A stretch of DNA of 57,135 nucleotides from Oceanobacillus polygoni. GTDB lineage: Bacteria; Bacillota; Bacilli; Bacillales; Amphibacillaceae. The stretch spans positions 1-57,135 of the forward strand of contig NZ_PIJY01000003.1 of NCBI RefSeq assembly GCF_008304605.1, written 5' to 3'. The notes under the pieces were generated by a model. That model worked only from the letters and a program-made list of their open reading frames with translations. It had not been told where the DNA came from and ran no database searches. A program made the position numbers and the translations under genes. Positions within the stretch are counted from its first letter, which is position 1; each line of letters starts with the position of its first letter. Positions 35,321-44,287 of this stretch are shown here, piece by piece.

Positions 35321-35344
35321 AGAGCAGACATTTTTATCTGCTCT
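35321..35344 (-). terminator. Terminator before the ICE-2 xis-int unit
   Basis: AGAGCAGA (35321-35328) and TCTGCTCT (35337-35344) with T-rich flanks on both strands. It separates the transfer operon from xis-int. Confidence 0.8.
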
Positions 35345-35365
35345 TTCAAATAATTAATTTTTAAA

Positions 35366-35629
35366 TTAAACAGGCTTCCTTTTCAACGATCTAATAGAAA
35401 TTTCATGTTCCCCGATTATTTCATGAATAGATTTTTCATCTTCTACTAAACGTCTCACATTCACTTCTGTTTCTCTTACAGCCTGCTGTACCATTTCATT
35501 ACCTTGTTTTAATTCTTTTATATCTGTTTCAAGATTATCGAAACGTTTATTCACATCATCATGAAAAGTTTTCTGGCGATTATTCATTTCACCTAATAAC
35601 TTCAATACTTTATCTTCAAACTCTGACAT
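35366..35629 (-). CDS. Small coiled-coil protein
   Basis: An 87-residue protein, almost wholly heptad-like (KRFDNLETDIKELKQGNEMV), with no membrane segment. It is the last gene of the ICE-2 transfer operon. Family and function are unknown. Confidence 0.65.
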   Translation of the reverse strand: MSEFEDKVLKLLGEMNNRQKTFHDDVNKRFDNLETDIKELKQGNEMVQQAVRETEVNVRRLVEDEKSIHEIIGEHEISIRSLKRKPV

Positions 35630-35646
35630 TTTATCATCCCTTTCCC

Positions 35647-36156
35647 TTAATCACATTGTGTAGTTTTTGTAACATCTAATACACTATCATTTTCTTCCAT
35701 ATAATCTGGTTCCATTGATAATATTTTAACAGAAACATCATCTGATTTTTCTTCTGTCGGGTTGTCAGTTTCTTCCAATTCTCCATCTACTAATTCATAA
35801 AGTTCAGTATAATTTTTACTACCATCAAAAACATCACCATTATTTACTTCTGTATCAACTGAAATTTCTATATAACGACCTTCACGTTCCCAAATTTTTA
35901 TATCAGTTGCTTCCCGAACATCCTCAACAGTTGCATTTTCAAGACAAAAACTAAAAAGGTCACTATGACTATATTCTTTAAATTCCTGTATAGCTAAATT
36001 AATTAATTCTTCATTACTCAATTCATTTCCAGTATCATTTGATGCTTTTATTTTATTATCATTTTCTTTGCTACCCACTATCCCACAAGCAACCAGTACC
36101 ATTAATAAAAGGATTAATCCCATTATTTTTATACTGTTCCTAAAAATAAAAATCAC
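35647..36156 (-). CDS. ICE-2 lipoprotein
   Basis: A 169-residue exported protein with an N-terminal hydrophobic segment and lipobox LVAC near residue 24, then an acidic, poorly structured body ending near a C-terminal Cys. The start is probably GTG 36156. As a surface lipoprotein in a transfer operon it might mediate exclusion or mating-pair effects; that is inference from position. Confidence 0.65.
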   Translation of the reverse strand: MIFIFRNSIKIMGLILLLMVLVACGIVGSKENDNKIKASNDTGNELSNEELINLAIQEFKEYSHSDLFSFCLENATVEDVREATDIKIWEREGRYIEISVDTEVNNGDVFDGSKNYTELYELVDGELEETDNPTEEKSDDVSVKILSMEPDYMEENDSVLDVTKTTQCD

Positions 36157-36196
36157 CCCTAAACCTTTTTTTATTTACTTATAGGATAACACAGAT

Positions 36197-36688
36197 TTAA
36201 TATTGGAAGAAACGGAAATCAACAATTAACCAACTATCATCCACCTTTTCTAAATCTAATTCCACAAAAGAATCCACCTCATTAATTTCATCTCCAATCC
36301 CAATTTCATTGGAGAAAACACCTAAAACTTTTTGTTTTCCATCCGTTGCTTTCCCTAAATAAATATCTAAATTTTTTACAGATGAATTAATTTCACTTAA
36401 ATTTTCATCATACTCATTACTTGTATCAAAATTTAGTGTTTTTATTATTTCATCTGATAGATATATTTCTACATCTTCCTTTGCTGGCTTTCCTCGATAA
36501 TTAAAATAACTCGTAATAAATTTTTCTCCTATTTCTCCAGCTTCTAAATTAATCATTTCATCTGAATTATCCAACTCACTAATTTGATTCTTTGCATGCT
36601 TTAATTCATTTCTATAATTTTCATTCTTTATAAATAAAAAAACAATGAGTAATACACCAATAGCAAATAATGGTATATACTTCTTCAT
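36197..36688 (-). CDS. Single-pass membrane protein of ICE-2
   Basis: A 163-residue protein with a membrane anchor at residues 4-20, then a short coiled coil and an extracellular acidic domain (ITSYFNYRGKPAKEDVEIYL ... DDSWLIVDFRFFQY) of NTF2-like appearance, loosely reminiscent of TcpC. Function unknown. Confidence 0.65.
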   Translation of the reverse strand: MKKYIPLFAIGVLLIVFLFIKNENYRNELKHAKNQISELDNSDEMINLEAGEIGEKFITSYFNYRGKPAKEDVEIYLSDEIIKTLNFDTSNEYDENLSEINSSVKNLDIYLGKATDGKQKVLGVFSNEIGIGDEINEVDSFVELDLEKVDDSWLIVDFRFFQY

Positions 36689-36758
36689 CTTATCACCTCT
36701 TTAAAATCCGAACATTTTAAGATCTTTTATCAGTTGAAAATAAACCAAAAACCGAACG

Positions 36759-37847
36759 TTACAATCCTAACGTTTTTCTGGGGTCTATCTTATCTGGATG
36801 TGCTTGCCCCAACTCTGTCATGTGTTCTAAGTGCAAATGATTACCTGTACTACTTCCTGTCGTACCACATTTACCGACTGAATCCCCTTGCGAAACATTA
36901 TCGCCAACGGAAACATTCAATGATGTCATATGACCATAACGACTATATTCATTTTCTGAATGCTGAACAGTAACATAATTACCATAACCAACATTACTAT
37001 GAATAGCTTCCACAACTTCACCATCTTTGACAGCCATAATATCGTCTGCCGGCGTACAAGCAAAATCTAACCCTCCATGAAATGTTTCTGGTTCTCCCGT
37101 CACTGGATGTGTTCTCATTCCAAATTCAGAGGTAATTCTAATTTCTTTCAAAGGTAAAGACCATCCACTATTCCCATCCTTATTAACTGGCACAGAATCG
37201 TCTTGCTCTAAATACCGCATAACATTATCAACATAATTCACGTCACCATATCTTGACCACCCCATCCTACTAGCCATCATGTTACTAAATTCAATAGCCA
37301 TATCTTTGCTATATTCACCATTATTGTGTTCATCAACATAATTGATAAAACCACTACCCATGTTGTAAGCCTGTAACGCTAATTCCACATCACCGCCTGC
37401 TTGTTCTAAAGTTTGAGAAAAGTATTTAACACCTTGTTCAATTGACTTTTCGGGGTCAGTCAATGTATTTACTGGCAAACCTAAAGACTCTGAACTTTGC
37501 ATTACATCTAAATACCGTCCTCCCGATTCCTGCATTGCCATTGCCATCAAAACCTCTGTATGTTCCTCTATGCCATACTCTTCTGCATATTTACGAAAGT
37601 GATTTTCATAACGTGTAACCTCCGTAGCAATTCCAGACACGACATAAGCGCCAGACACAGGTTGCTGTTCCTCTTCTTGAACTTCTTCTTGCGTTAAATG
37701 AGATTCCATACTTTCGTTACTTGCAATAACAAGAATAAAAAGAAGAACTATTCCAATCACAAAGGCAAAAAGAAACAAAAATATTGCTATATAAATTTTT
37801 ATTTTCAATTTAGCCAATTTTACCGCTGGAATTTTATTTATACTCAA
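36759..37847 (-). CDS. Bifunctional cell-wall hydrolase: lysozyme-like plus M23 peptidase
   Basis: A 362-residue protein. One membrane segment (about residues 18-43), a muramidase-like domain (AMAMQESGG near 105, SSESLGLP, LQAYNMGSG) as in ICE-1 Orf14, then a C-terminal M23 metallopeptidase with zinc ligands in HGGLDFA and NHLHLEH. TTG 37847 lies 9 bases after GGAGGTGG (complement 37857-37864), so the upstream ATGs are unlikely. It fills the Orf14/CwlT slot but with M23 instead of NlpC/P60. LysM or other anchors are absent. Confidence 0.9.
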   Translation of the reverse strand: MSINKIPAVKLAKLKIKIYIAIFLFLFAFVIGIVLLFILVIASNESMESHLTQEEVQEEEQQPVSGAYVVSGIATEVTRYENHFRKYAEEYGIEEHTEVLMAMAMQESGGRYLDVMQSSESLGLPVNTLTDPEKSIEQGVKYFSQTLEQAGGDVELALQAYNMGSGFINYVDEHNNGEYSKDMAIEFSNMMASRMGWSRYGDVNYVDNVMRYLEQDDSVPVNKDGNSGWSLPLKEIRITSEFGMRTHPVTGEPETFHGGLDFACTPADDIMAVKDGEVVEAIHSNVGYGNYVTVQHSENEYSRYGHMTSLNVSVGDNVSQGDSVGKCGTTGSSTGNHLHLEHMTELGQAHPDKIDPRKTLGL

Positions 37848-37872
37848 ACTAAAATCCACCTCCATACACATG

Positions 37873-37902
37873 AAAAAAAGGACTGCTGAATTAGCAATCC
37901 TT
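37873..37902 (-). terminator. Internal terminator before the hydrolase gene
   Basis: Minus-strand AAGGATTGCT/AGCAGTCCTT hairpin followed by seven T residues. It overlaps the end of the VirB6-like gene. Confidence 0.75.
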
Positions 37903-40303
37903 ATGTTTCATCACGTTCTTTTTTCCGTTCCTCTACAGAAGATACATTTCTATTTCTTTCTTCATTTTGCACCCTTTCTAAATGAATTTTATTTTCTTGA
38001 TTAATTTGATTAACATTTCTATCATCCATAAAATCTGTATTTCTATTACGTTGTACTTCCTGTTCTGTATCATAACCAGTTCTTGAGTAATTACGATTTT
38101 CTTTCTTTACATCTTCTACTTGTCTATCGTCTTTAATATTTTCTTGCTTTTCACGTGTTACCTCATAATCTGTTCCATGATTAACTTCCCGATCGTTCCT
38201 ATTTTCTTTTGAAACATTTTCTACCTCTCTATCCTCAGAAGAATTTTCTTGTTTGTTACGTTCTATTTCATTATCTGTTCTAGGATTAGCTTCCCAATCG
38301 CTCCTATTTTCTTTTGAAACATTCTCCACCTCCCTATCCTCAAAAGAATCTTCCTGTTTGTTACGTTCTATTTCATTATCTGTTCCACGATTAACTTCCC
38401 AATTCCCCCTATTTTCCTTTGAAACATTCTCTATCTCTCTATCCTCAAAAGAATCTTCCTGTTTATTACGCTCTATTTCATTATCTGTTCCACGACCAGT
38501 TTCTTTACCTTTCATACTTTCCTTTGAGCTTTCATCCTCTTTTCCTTCCTTTCTTTGATTTCTACGTTTACGTGTTGGATTTTCTGTTTTTAATGGAGTT
38601 GGATTATTCACGCTTTCCTTATCATTTTCATTCCGTTTTTGCGATGTTCTACTACGATTTTTTTCATTACCAACAACAACATTACTTTGCCTATCTTCCT
38701 TTTTATTGGTAGGATTTTGACTTTTTCGTTCCTGTTTATTATTTGAATTTTCTTTTGCCATTGGAGAAAAACGTTTTAAAACTCTATTTCTTTGCATTCT
38801 CCCCTTAGCCTTATCAAATTGTTTACTATAATATTGATTCATATTACCCATTATATTTCCGTCTACAGATTGCACACGACCTGCTGTAACAAAACTAATA
38901 ATAGAATTTCTTTTCCAGATAATCCAAAAGAACAATATAATTAAAAGGAACGCATGTAGTAAATACATACCTTCTTCATCTGGATTAACAAAAACATACA
39001 TAGTATAAGTTAATAGGTAAATAATAAATAAGAATATACCTATCAACGCTTTTAATAAGAAAGTAGTAAATAATTTTCCTAAAGCCTTTAGACCACTCAT
39101 AACAAATTGTGGTAAGAAACTGATAATAAAAGCAAAAGGCAAAACTAAAGCAATTACTATAGCCATTATTTGTAATCCAAAATTTAATACACTTATTAAT
39201 ACCATTGGAATAGATAACCCAACTACTATAATAAACATTAAGAATACTAACCCCGATTGAGCAAAACTTGACCCAGAAGCCATATTTTCGTTACCATATG
39301 CTACTTCTGTATTTGCATGGGATATACGATATGCTGAACCATCTGCACTTAATTTAAAAGCTAGCATTCTATCTGTTCTTGAAAATTCTTGAAATCCAAA
39401 ACCTATTTCTTTTATATCATCCTTATCATTAATTAAATTTTCATCCGTCTGACCATAATTAATTAAAAGATAGGGTCTTTTCATTGCTAAATCAAAATAC
39501 ACATTACGAATAACTGAGATAGTACCTTCCAGTTTTTCATCTTCTTCTATATCGTCAATCCCAGAATAAACACCACTTCTCTTATCTTCCAGAATATCAA
39601 TAATACTATTTCCAGCTTCAACTAAATGTCCTTGCATTTCACCAGATAAAGCATTCATACTTTTCATAAGAAAACTGGCATTTGATAACCAATAACCAGC
39701 AATAGCCAACACAATTACAAACAAACCAAATTTCCTAAATGATTCTCTAGCATTCCCTTTCGCTAAAAATAAAAAAATTAGATATACACATAAGAAAGAA
39801 AAAAGCAATTCTGCAAAATAATCTTTCAGTGTATCAAAAATATCATCCGTAATTCGTTCTATATCATCTGCAAAATCATCAACAAAGTTCATAAGAAATA
39901 GATTCCCCATTGCTGAATCTGTAGCTGTAACAATTTTTTGGTTAATTCCCATCAGAAAATTATTAATCCCATGTAAACTAACACCAAAAGTACCGTTAAC
40001 ATCCTGATTGTTCACCATATACCGTTCAACAGGATATCTTTCTATTTCTAAAGTTACCCCACCAACTTTTTCATCTGCTGGTTCAGTCATATGTGGATAT
40101 GGTTTATACTCTTTATCACCAAACGCTTCCAATAAAAAGTCCAGCACCAATGCACTTGTAGTATCTTCAACATTATATAAATCAGACCATCTTCCGCTTT
40201 CATCTACTTCTTCCTCCTCTGCATAAACAGTAGAGGATAACCCCATACATAACAGAATAATAGTAAGAAATATCACCAACCTTTTATTATTTTTCATTAG
40301 CAT
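37901..40303 (-). CDS. VirB6-like channel membrane protein with repetitive tail
   Basis: An 800-residue protein. Signal peptide cleaved near VYA-EEE (residue 28), an extracellular segment, several membrane helices between residues about 165 and 465, then a hydrophilic tail from about 500 with five tandem units of about 35 residues starting near 604. It corresponds to ICE-1 Orf15 and ConG, the polytopic channel core. ATG 40303 is set by GAGG 6 bases upstream. It overlaps the upstream small gene by 17 bases. Confidence 0.85.
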   Translation of the reverse strand: MLMKNNKRLVIFLTIILLCMGLSSTVYAEEEEVDESGRWSDLYNVEDTTSALVLDFLLEAFGDKEYKPYPHMTEPADEKVGGVTLEIERYPVERYMVNNQDVNGTFGVSLHGINNFLMGINQKIVTATDSAMGNLFLMNFVDDFADDIERITDDIFDTLKDYFAELLFSFLCVYLIFLFLAKGNARESFRKFGLFVIVLAIAGYWLSNASFLMKSMNALSGEMQGHLVEAGNSIIDILEDKRSGVYSGIDDIEEDEKLEGTISVIRNVYFDLAMKRPYLLINYGQTDENLINDKDDIKEIGFGFQEFSRTDRMLAFKLSADGSAYRISHANTEVAYGNENMASGSSFAQSGLVFLMFIIVVGLSIPMVLISVLNFGLQIMAIVIALVLPFAFIISFLPQFVMSGLKALGKLFTTFLLKALIGIFLFIIYLLTYTMYVFVNPDEEGMYLLHAFLLIILFFWIIWKRNSIISFVTAGRVQSVDGNIMGNMNQYYSKQFDKAKGRMQRNRVLKRFSPMAKENSNNKQERKSQNPTNKKEDRQSNVVVGNEKNRSRTSQKRNENDKESVNNPTPLKTENPTRKRRNQRKEGKEDESSKESMKGKETGRGTDNEIERNKQEDSFEDREIENVSKENRGNWEVNRGTDNEIERNKQEDSFEDREVENVSKENRSDWEANPRTDNEIERNKQENSSEDREVENVSKENRNDREVNHGTDYEVTREKQENIKDDRQVEDVKKENRNYSRTGYDTEQEVQRNRNTDFMDDRNVNQINQENKIHLERVQNEERNRNVSSVEERKKERDET
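37967..38494 (-). repeat. 105-bp in-frame tandem repeats in the VirB6-like gene
   Basis: Five units of about 35 codons, the first two nearly identical (TDNEIERNKQEDSFEDRE, VENVSKENR), the last two diverged. The unit length is a whole number of codons, so unit number can change without frameshift. The composition is charged and coiled-coil-like or disordered. Confidence 0.85.
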
Positions 40304-40523
40304 TCATATCCTCTATAAATTTTAGGATTCTCTCACATGTTTCAACTCCACCCTTACAGTAGCCAAAATGTTCACTATCTCTTTCAGTTTCATTTTTCAA
40401 TTCCTCTAAATTTTTTAACATAATAAGATTAAATCTTATTCCTTTTACAAATGTTTCAATAAAAAAATTATCATCTATTTTTCTAACATCCTGTATATTT
40501 CCAGTTACAGAATCTAAACACAT
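40287..40523 (-). CDS. Small ICE-2 protein, unknown
   Basis: A 78-residue soluble protein. ATG 40523 follows AAGGTTGGTGG; the longer frame start at 40547 would place the site inside the gene. It ends within the VirB6-like gene start. No recognised family. Confidence 0.6.
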   Translation of the reverse strand: MCLDSVTGNIQDVRKIDDNFFIETFVKGIRFNLIMLKNLEELKNETERDSEHFGYCKGGVETCERILKFIEDMNANEK

Positions 40524-40554
40524 TTTTACCACCAACCTTTCAGACAAAATAAAA

Positions 40555-40583
40555 AGGTGACTGCATTTTTTCAGCAGACACCT
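40555..40583 (-). terminator. Internal terminator
   Basis: AGGTG-N-CTGC pairs with GCAG-N-CACCT, with TTTTT on the minus strand. It lies just below the third paralogous small gene. Confidence 0.75.
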
Positions 40584-40590
40584 AATTTTT

Positions 40591-40872
40591 TTAAGAATAA
40601 TGATTTGTATTAGTATAAGATAAATCTATTAACACTTGATTTTCTTCATCCTCATTTCCTTCCAATTCTATGATATGAAAAATACATACAATAGAATCTT
40701 TTTCATAATCCTTTCGTACATTAATCAATCCAGATTCCAAATTTTCTGGAATACGTGCCAGTTCAACAGCTTCATCTTCTACAGCCGAATAATCATTACC
40801 TTTTCCTAAAGCATTCAAATCATCTTCTAACTTTGCTAAATTACGAATATTTGCTAATTCAATATGTTTCAA
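40591..40872 (-). CDS. Small acidic paralogue 3
   Basis: A 93-residue acidic protein related to the next two upstream genes: N-terminal helix with LEDDLNAL, AVEDEAVELA, then a beta-rich end (VCIFHIIELEGNEDEENQVL, LSYTNT). TTG 40872 is set by AAGGAG. Unknown function. Confidence 0.6.
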   Translation of the reverse strand: MKHIELANIRNLAKLEDDLNALGKGNDYSAVEDEAVELARIPENLESGLINVRKDYEKDSIVCIFHIIELEGNEDEENQVLIDLSYTNTNHYS

Positions 40873-40898
40873 CTCTCCCACTCCTTTTATAAATAAAT

Positions 40899-41162
40899 TT
40901 AATCTACTGTATATCCAGTGTATTTCAATGTTAAATCTTCTGGATCATCATCAAAATAATGAAAAGAAAAATAAAAATGACATACTTTTTCTGTTTCATT
41001 AAGATAAGAAGTAATATAAAAATCAGCCTTTTCATACCTTGAAATTTCATTTGCTTTATCAACAGCTTCTGTATAAATTGGGTCATATTGATTCGACATT
41101 TTCAATTCAACTAATTCTTCATCTAACTTATACGAATTTACAATATCTACAATTTCGCTCAT
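40899..41162 (-). CDS. Small acidic paralogue 2
   Basis: An 87-residue protein: LDEELVELKM, YTEAVDKANEI, CHFYFSFHYFDDDPEDLTL, YTGYTVD. It aligns end to end with the 41227-41484 product. AAAGGA precedes ATG 41162. I do not recognise the family; all three have an alpha N-terminal half and a beta-hairpin-like C-terminal half. Confidence 0.65.
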   Translation of the reverse strand: MSEIVDIVNSYKLDEELVELKMSNQYDPIYTEAVDKANEISRYEKADFYITSYLNETEKVCHFYFSFHYFDDDPEDLTLKYTGYTVD

Positions 41163-41191
41163 TTATTAATTTCCTTTCTTTATAAAAAAAG

Positions 41192-41214
41192 TGACTATCT
41201 TTTGACAGTAGCCA
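41192..41214 (-). terminator. Internal terminator
   Basis: Minus-strand TGGCTA/TAGTCA stem with one G-U pair and seven T residues, between paralogues 1 and 2. Confidence 0.65.
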
Positions 41215-41226
41215 TCTTCTTTTCAT

Positions 41227-41484
41227 TTATTCATCTGTTACATAATAGTTAATATAATGGAGCGTTCTTTCTCCATCATCTTCTGATACTAAAAGACGAA
41301 AATGAAACCAATACTTATCTTCCTTTCTTTCATCAAATGCTGTAACACTAAAATCTTCATTTCCCCCTGCATTTGCTTTTTCTATTGCTTCCATTCTCAC
41401 CTTCTCATTTAAATGAAAGACATCCAGTTCTACCAAATTTTCTTCAAATTCTACCCAGTTATACACGTCTATTATTGTTTCCAT
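41227..41484 (-). CDS. Small acidic paralogue 1
   Basis: An 85-residue protein: FEENLVELDV, RMEAIEKANAG, YWFHFRLLVSEDDGERTL, YINYYVTDE. AAGGAG precedes ATG 41484. It is first of three paralogues lying between the VirB4 and VirB6-like genes. Function unknown; a channel accessory, immunity or exclusion role would suit the position but is not shown. Confidence 0.65.
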   Translation of the reverse strand: METIIDVYNWVEFEENLVELDVFHLNEKVRMEAIEKANAGGNEDFSVTAFDERKEDKYWFHFRLLVSEDDGERTLHYINYYVTDE

Positions 41485-41513
41485 TCTCTACACTCTCCTT
41501 TTTTATATAAAAA

Positions 41514-41538
41514 ATGACTACCCGTTATGGATAGTCAT
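41514..41538 (-). terminator. Internal terminator
   Basis: Minus-strand ATGACTA/TAGTCAT stem followed by T residues; it overlaps the stop of the upstream membrane gene. Confidence 0.75.
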
Positions 41539-41771
41539 TCTTTTTCTTTATATATTTTTGAATTATCTACTAATCTAACAGTGACGTAATACTGGAAGAA
41601 AAGTAATAGAAACCAAACTATCATTACATAAATACCTGTTAGTAACCCATCTTCTAATAAATCTAAATAATCACCACCAAAATATACAAAAGCAAACAAT
41701 AACATAACGGAACTCATTAAATTCATGAATAAGATAATTGAAGCTAATATAAATTTATCTACACCACTCAT
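41535..41771 (-). CDS. Small two-helix membrane protein of ICE-2
   Basis: A 78-residue protein with hydrophobic helices at about residues 6-28 and 42-62. AAGGAGAGG precedes ATG 41771. It sits directly after VirB4, with no match in Tn916. Confidence 0.65.
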   Translation of the reverse strand: MSGVDKFILASIILFMNLMSSVMLLFAFVYFGGDYLDLLEDGLLTGIYVMIVWFLLLFFQYYVTVRLVDNSKIYKEKE

Positions 41772-41788
41772 TCAACCTCTCCTTTCTT

Positions 41789-44287
41789 TTACAGATATTT
41801 TTCTTCTGCATAAGCAACAGCCGATTTATCAATTGTCTCCAATGCACCTTCCCATTCTTCAAAAAGGCATTCGACCGTAATTTTAGATGTTCTACCGAAC
41901 ACATCTTTCATCAAACATTGTCCTTGCAACATATTGTCCAACATTTCTATATTTTCATCTGTCGATTCCATATTCATCCATTTCAGTATATCTTCTCTCT
42001 CGTTTTCTTCATCAAATGCAAAAGCTACTCCAAAGTTCCCTGTTTCATCATCCTTTTCTCTCAATCCGTCTTTTGTACTTTGAGAAATAAAATATAAAGC
42101 ATTATCATAACTACGACCAACACGCTTCATTTGTTTTTCGACTTTTTTACCTTGTTGTGACGAAATGATAACCCATGCTTCATCTATAAATTCTATGGTT
42201 TTTTCATCTTTATTCCGACCAAATAATTCACAGTATTTCCCCAAAGCTAACATAATAGCATTTGATTTCCGCTGACTATTTGTATAAGTTTCAACGCTTG
42301 CAGTAGCTTCGGGCAAATCAATATTTTCAATTTCAATAATGCTAATTCTATCTGTTAATGATAATGCTGAATTAGAACCATCATGCACGCATAGCTTTAA
42401 TATAGAATCAGAAACAACCTCATGCAAAAAATCACCTGCTTCAGAAACAGATGTATCTTCGTTTTCTCTCATAATATCTATAATGTGCATAGAGCCAACC
42501 TGTTCACCTTTTTGTTTTCTTTCTAATACTTTTGTTATGGCTTGTAAAAATACAGTATGAATTTTATCTTTACCTTTAAAATTATAAACCTCTGAAAATA
42601 TATCTTGAATTAATTCTTTCGCTTGACCAGAAGGAAGGAAAGCAACAGGGTCTAATGCACCCCAATTATTTTTATCTTCAAAATCCAATGTTACAAAATT
42701 AAATTTCTCTAAATGCTCCACAAATAACGGATAATCACGCCTAATGACACCATCATTAATTACTTTATTTATCCATTTTCTTATCTCTTTTTTAGGGTCA
42801 ATATAAAGTGTTTTAATGTGTAGAAGTGTTACATAAATAAATAATAATTTTGCAAGATAAGATTTTCCACTTCCTGTATCACCAGTTATCAAAACATGCG
42901 GGCTACGATATTTACTTCCTCTTATATTTTGATTAGCCAGCATTGGATGAAAAAATATCGGGTCACGACTTGATAATTTTGCTGTTTCCAAATCTTTATG
43001 CTTATGAAACCTGTCTACCCAGCCAATAAAGAAACCAATTTTATTTCCAATTTCAGCATTTACACCAATTAAACTTTCAGCAACTCCATTTTGTGTAGTA
43101 GACTGTAACCAATTTCTATTCGTTAATTCTAATTTTTCACCTAAAAGAGTTCGATAAAATAAACTTAATTGGTCAGCAGTTGGAATACGACAAACAATAT
43201 TTAACTGCTTAAAATAACGTACAACCTGTTTCGCTCTTGCTAAACATTCTTTTCTGTTCCTTCCAGTAACAGCAATTGTCGCAAGCCAATTCATTACAGA
43301 TACATCATGACTTTTGATTTCCTGCTGTAAATTTTTCATCAAATAATGACTATCCACTACTGAATCATCTACAGTATCACCTGTTTTCGCCTGTTCTTTC
43401 GCTGATTCGCTTAAATCTTTACCCTTTAAATTTACTTTGACTTTTGATTTCCCTTTTCCTTCTGTTTGAATTTTTATATCTACTCCAACTTCAAACGGTA
43501 AAGACTGAACTTCATAAAAAACATCACTTTCCGCCATATTATCTGGGTATTCATCAATAACGACAAAACTTAAATAACCTTCATCCTGTTCACTACTTAA
43601 TTTCAAAGTAGAGGATTCTACTGGATTAATAATTGTATTCGTTACTGCCTTTATATTGCTTTCTTCTTCCTTCACATTATGTTTCAAACCACGTATAAAG
43701 TCGTAACGAGCAACATAAATTAATTCATTTTCTTGTAATCTTGAACCATTTACACTAAGCACCGAATTATAAACATTATCTTCAACTTCTGTAAATTGAT
43801 CAAAAAAAGAAGTAGGAACATTTTGTTCCCACCCCAAAAAATTAACAAACATATCAGTTACATTTGAGAAAACTGAATAAGCATTCTCCTTAATACCTTC
43901 ATCCACATTGACAAAAGCATTTTTCAGCTTGACACCGACTATAAAATCATTCTTTGTCATATTACCTAATCGAGAGGTTAATATATTTGCTGTTTCATCT
44001 AAATAATATAGACCAACGCTCTCACTATCTTTTGATACATCTAAACTCAAATCATTAAAACGCTCTTTCAGCCTAAATTCTTGCGGATACATTTTTAAAT
44101 GAAAATCCTCAAATCCTGTTACTTCCTCAAAAAAACCTTTCCAACTTCTTTTATAATTTGCTACTACTTTTTTATTCTGAATCGGAATTGATTCGCTCTT
44201 TATCCGATAATACGCGAACACGTCTCCCGTTCTCGTTAATAGCAAATTGTCCTTTATTGTCTTTATCGCTGGTTTTAATTTCACCAT
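41789..44287 (-). CDS. VirB4-like conjugation ATPase of ICE-2
   Basis: An 832-residue ATPase with N-terminal DNLLLTRTGDVFAYYRIKS (compare ICE-1 ENNLVFNHDGECFAYYELL), Walker A ITGDTGSGKSYL near residue 465, Walker B IEFIDEAWVII near 700 and FISQSTKDGL after it. Homologous to ConE/Orf16. Its start lies 116 bases inside tcpE, in another frame, with a GGTGGTGAG site there, so the two genes share DNA to an unusual extent. Confidence 0.9.
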   Translation of the reverse strand: MVKLKPAIKTIKDNLLLTRTGDVFAYYRIKSESIPIQNKKVVANYKRSWKGFFEEVTGFEDFHLKMYPQEFRLKERFNDLSLDVSKDSESVGLYYLDETANILTSRLGNMTKNDFIVGVKLKNAFVNVDEGIKENAYSVFSNVTDMFVNFLGWEQNVPTSFFDQFTEVEDNVYNSVLSVNGSRLQENELIYVARYDFIRGLKHNVKEEESNIKAVTNTIINPVESSTLKLSSEQDEGYLSFVVIDEYPDNMAESDVFYEVQSLPFEVGVDIKIQTEGKGKSKVKVNLKGKDLSESAKEQAKTGDTVDDSVVDSHYLMKNLQQEIKSHDVSVMNWLATIAVTGRNRKECLARAKQVVRYFKQLNIVCRIPTADQLSLFYRTLLGEKLELTNRNWLQSTTQNGVAESLIGVNAEIGNKIGFFIGWVDRFHKHKDLETAKLSSRDPIFFHPMLANQNIRGSKYRSPHVLITGDTGSGKSYLAKLLFIYVTLLHIKTLYIDPKKEIRKWINKVINDGVIRRDYPLFVEHLEKFNFVTLDFEDKNNWGALDPVAFLPSGQAKELIQDIFSEVYNFKGKDKIHTVFLQAITKVLERKQKGEQVGSMHIIDIMRENEDTSVSEAGDFLHEVVSDSILKLCVHDGSNSALSLTDRISIIEIENIDLPEATASVETYTNSQRKSNAIMLALGKYCELFGRNKDEKTIEFIDEAWVIISSQQGKKVEKQMKRVGRSYDNALYFISQSTKDGLREKDDETGNFGVAFAFDEENEREDILKWMNMESTDENIEMLDNMLQGQCLMKDVFGRTSKITVECLFEEWEGALETIDKSAVAYAEEKYL

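Noticed and set aside
38075..38494. Regular repeats that could suggest a CRISPR array
   Set aside because: The unit is about 105 bp with no spacers and codes in frame within the VirB6-like protein.
38253..38712. Two open frames antisense to the channel protein tail
   Set aside because: They arise from the charged repeats read backwards; serine/leucine-rich composition and no start signals.
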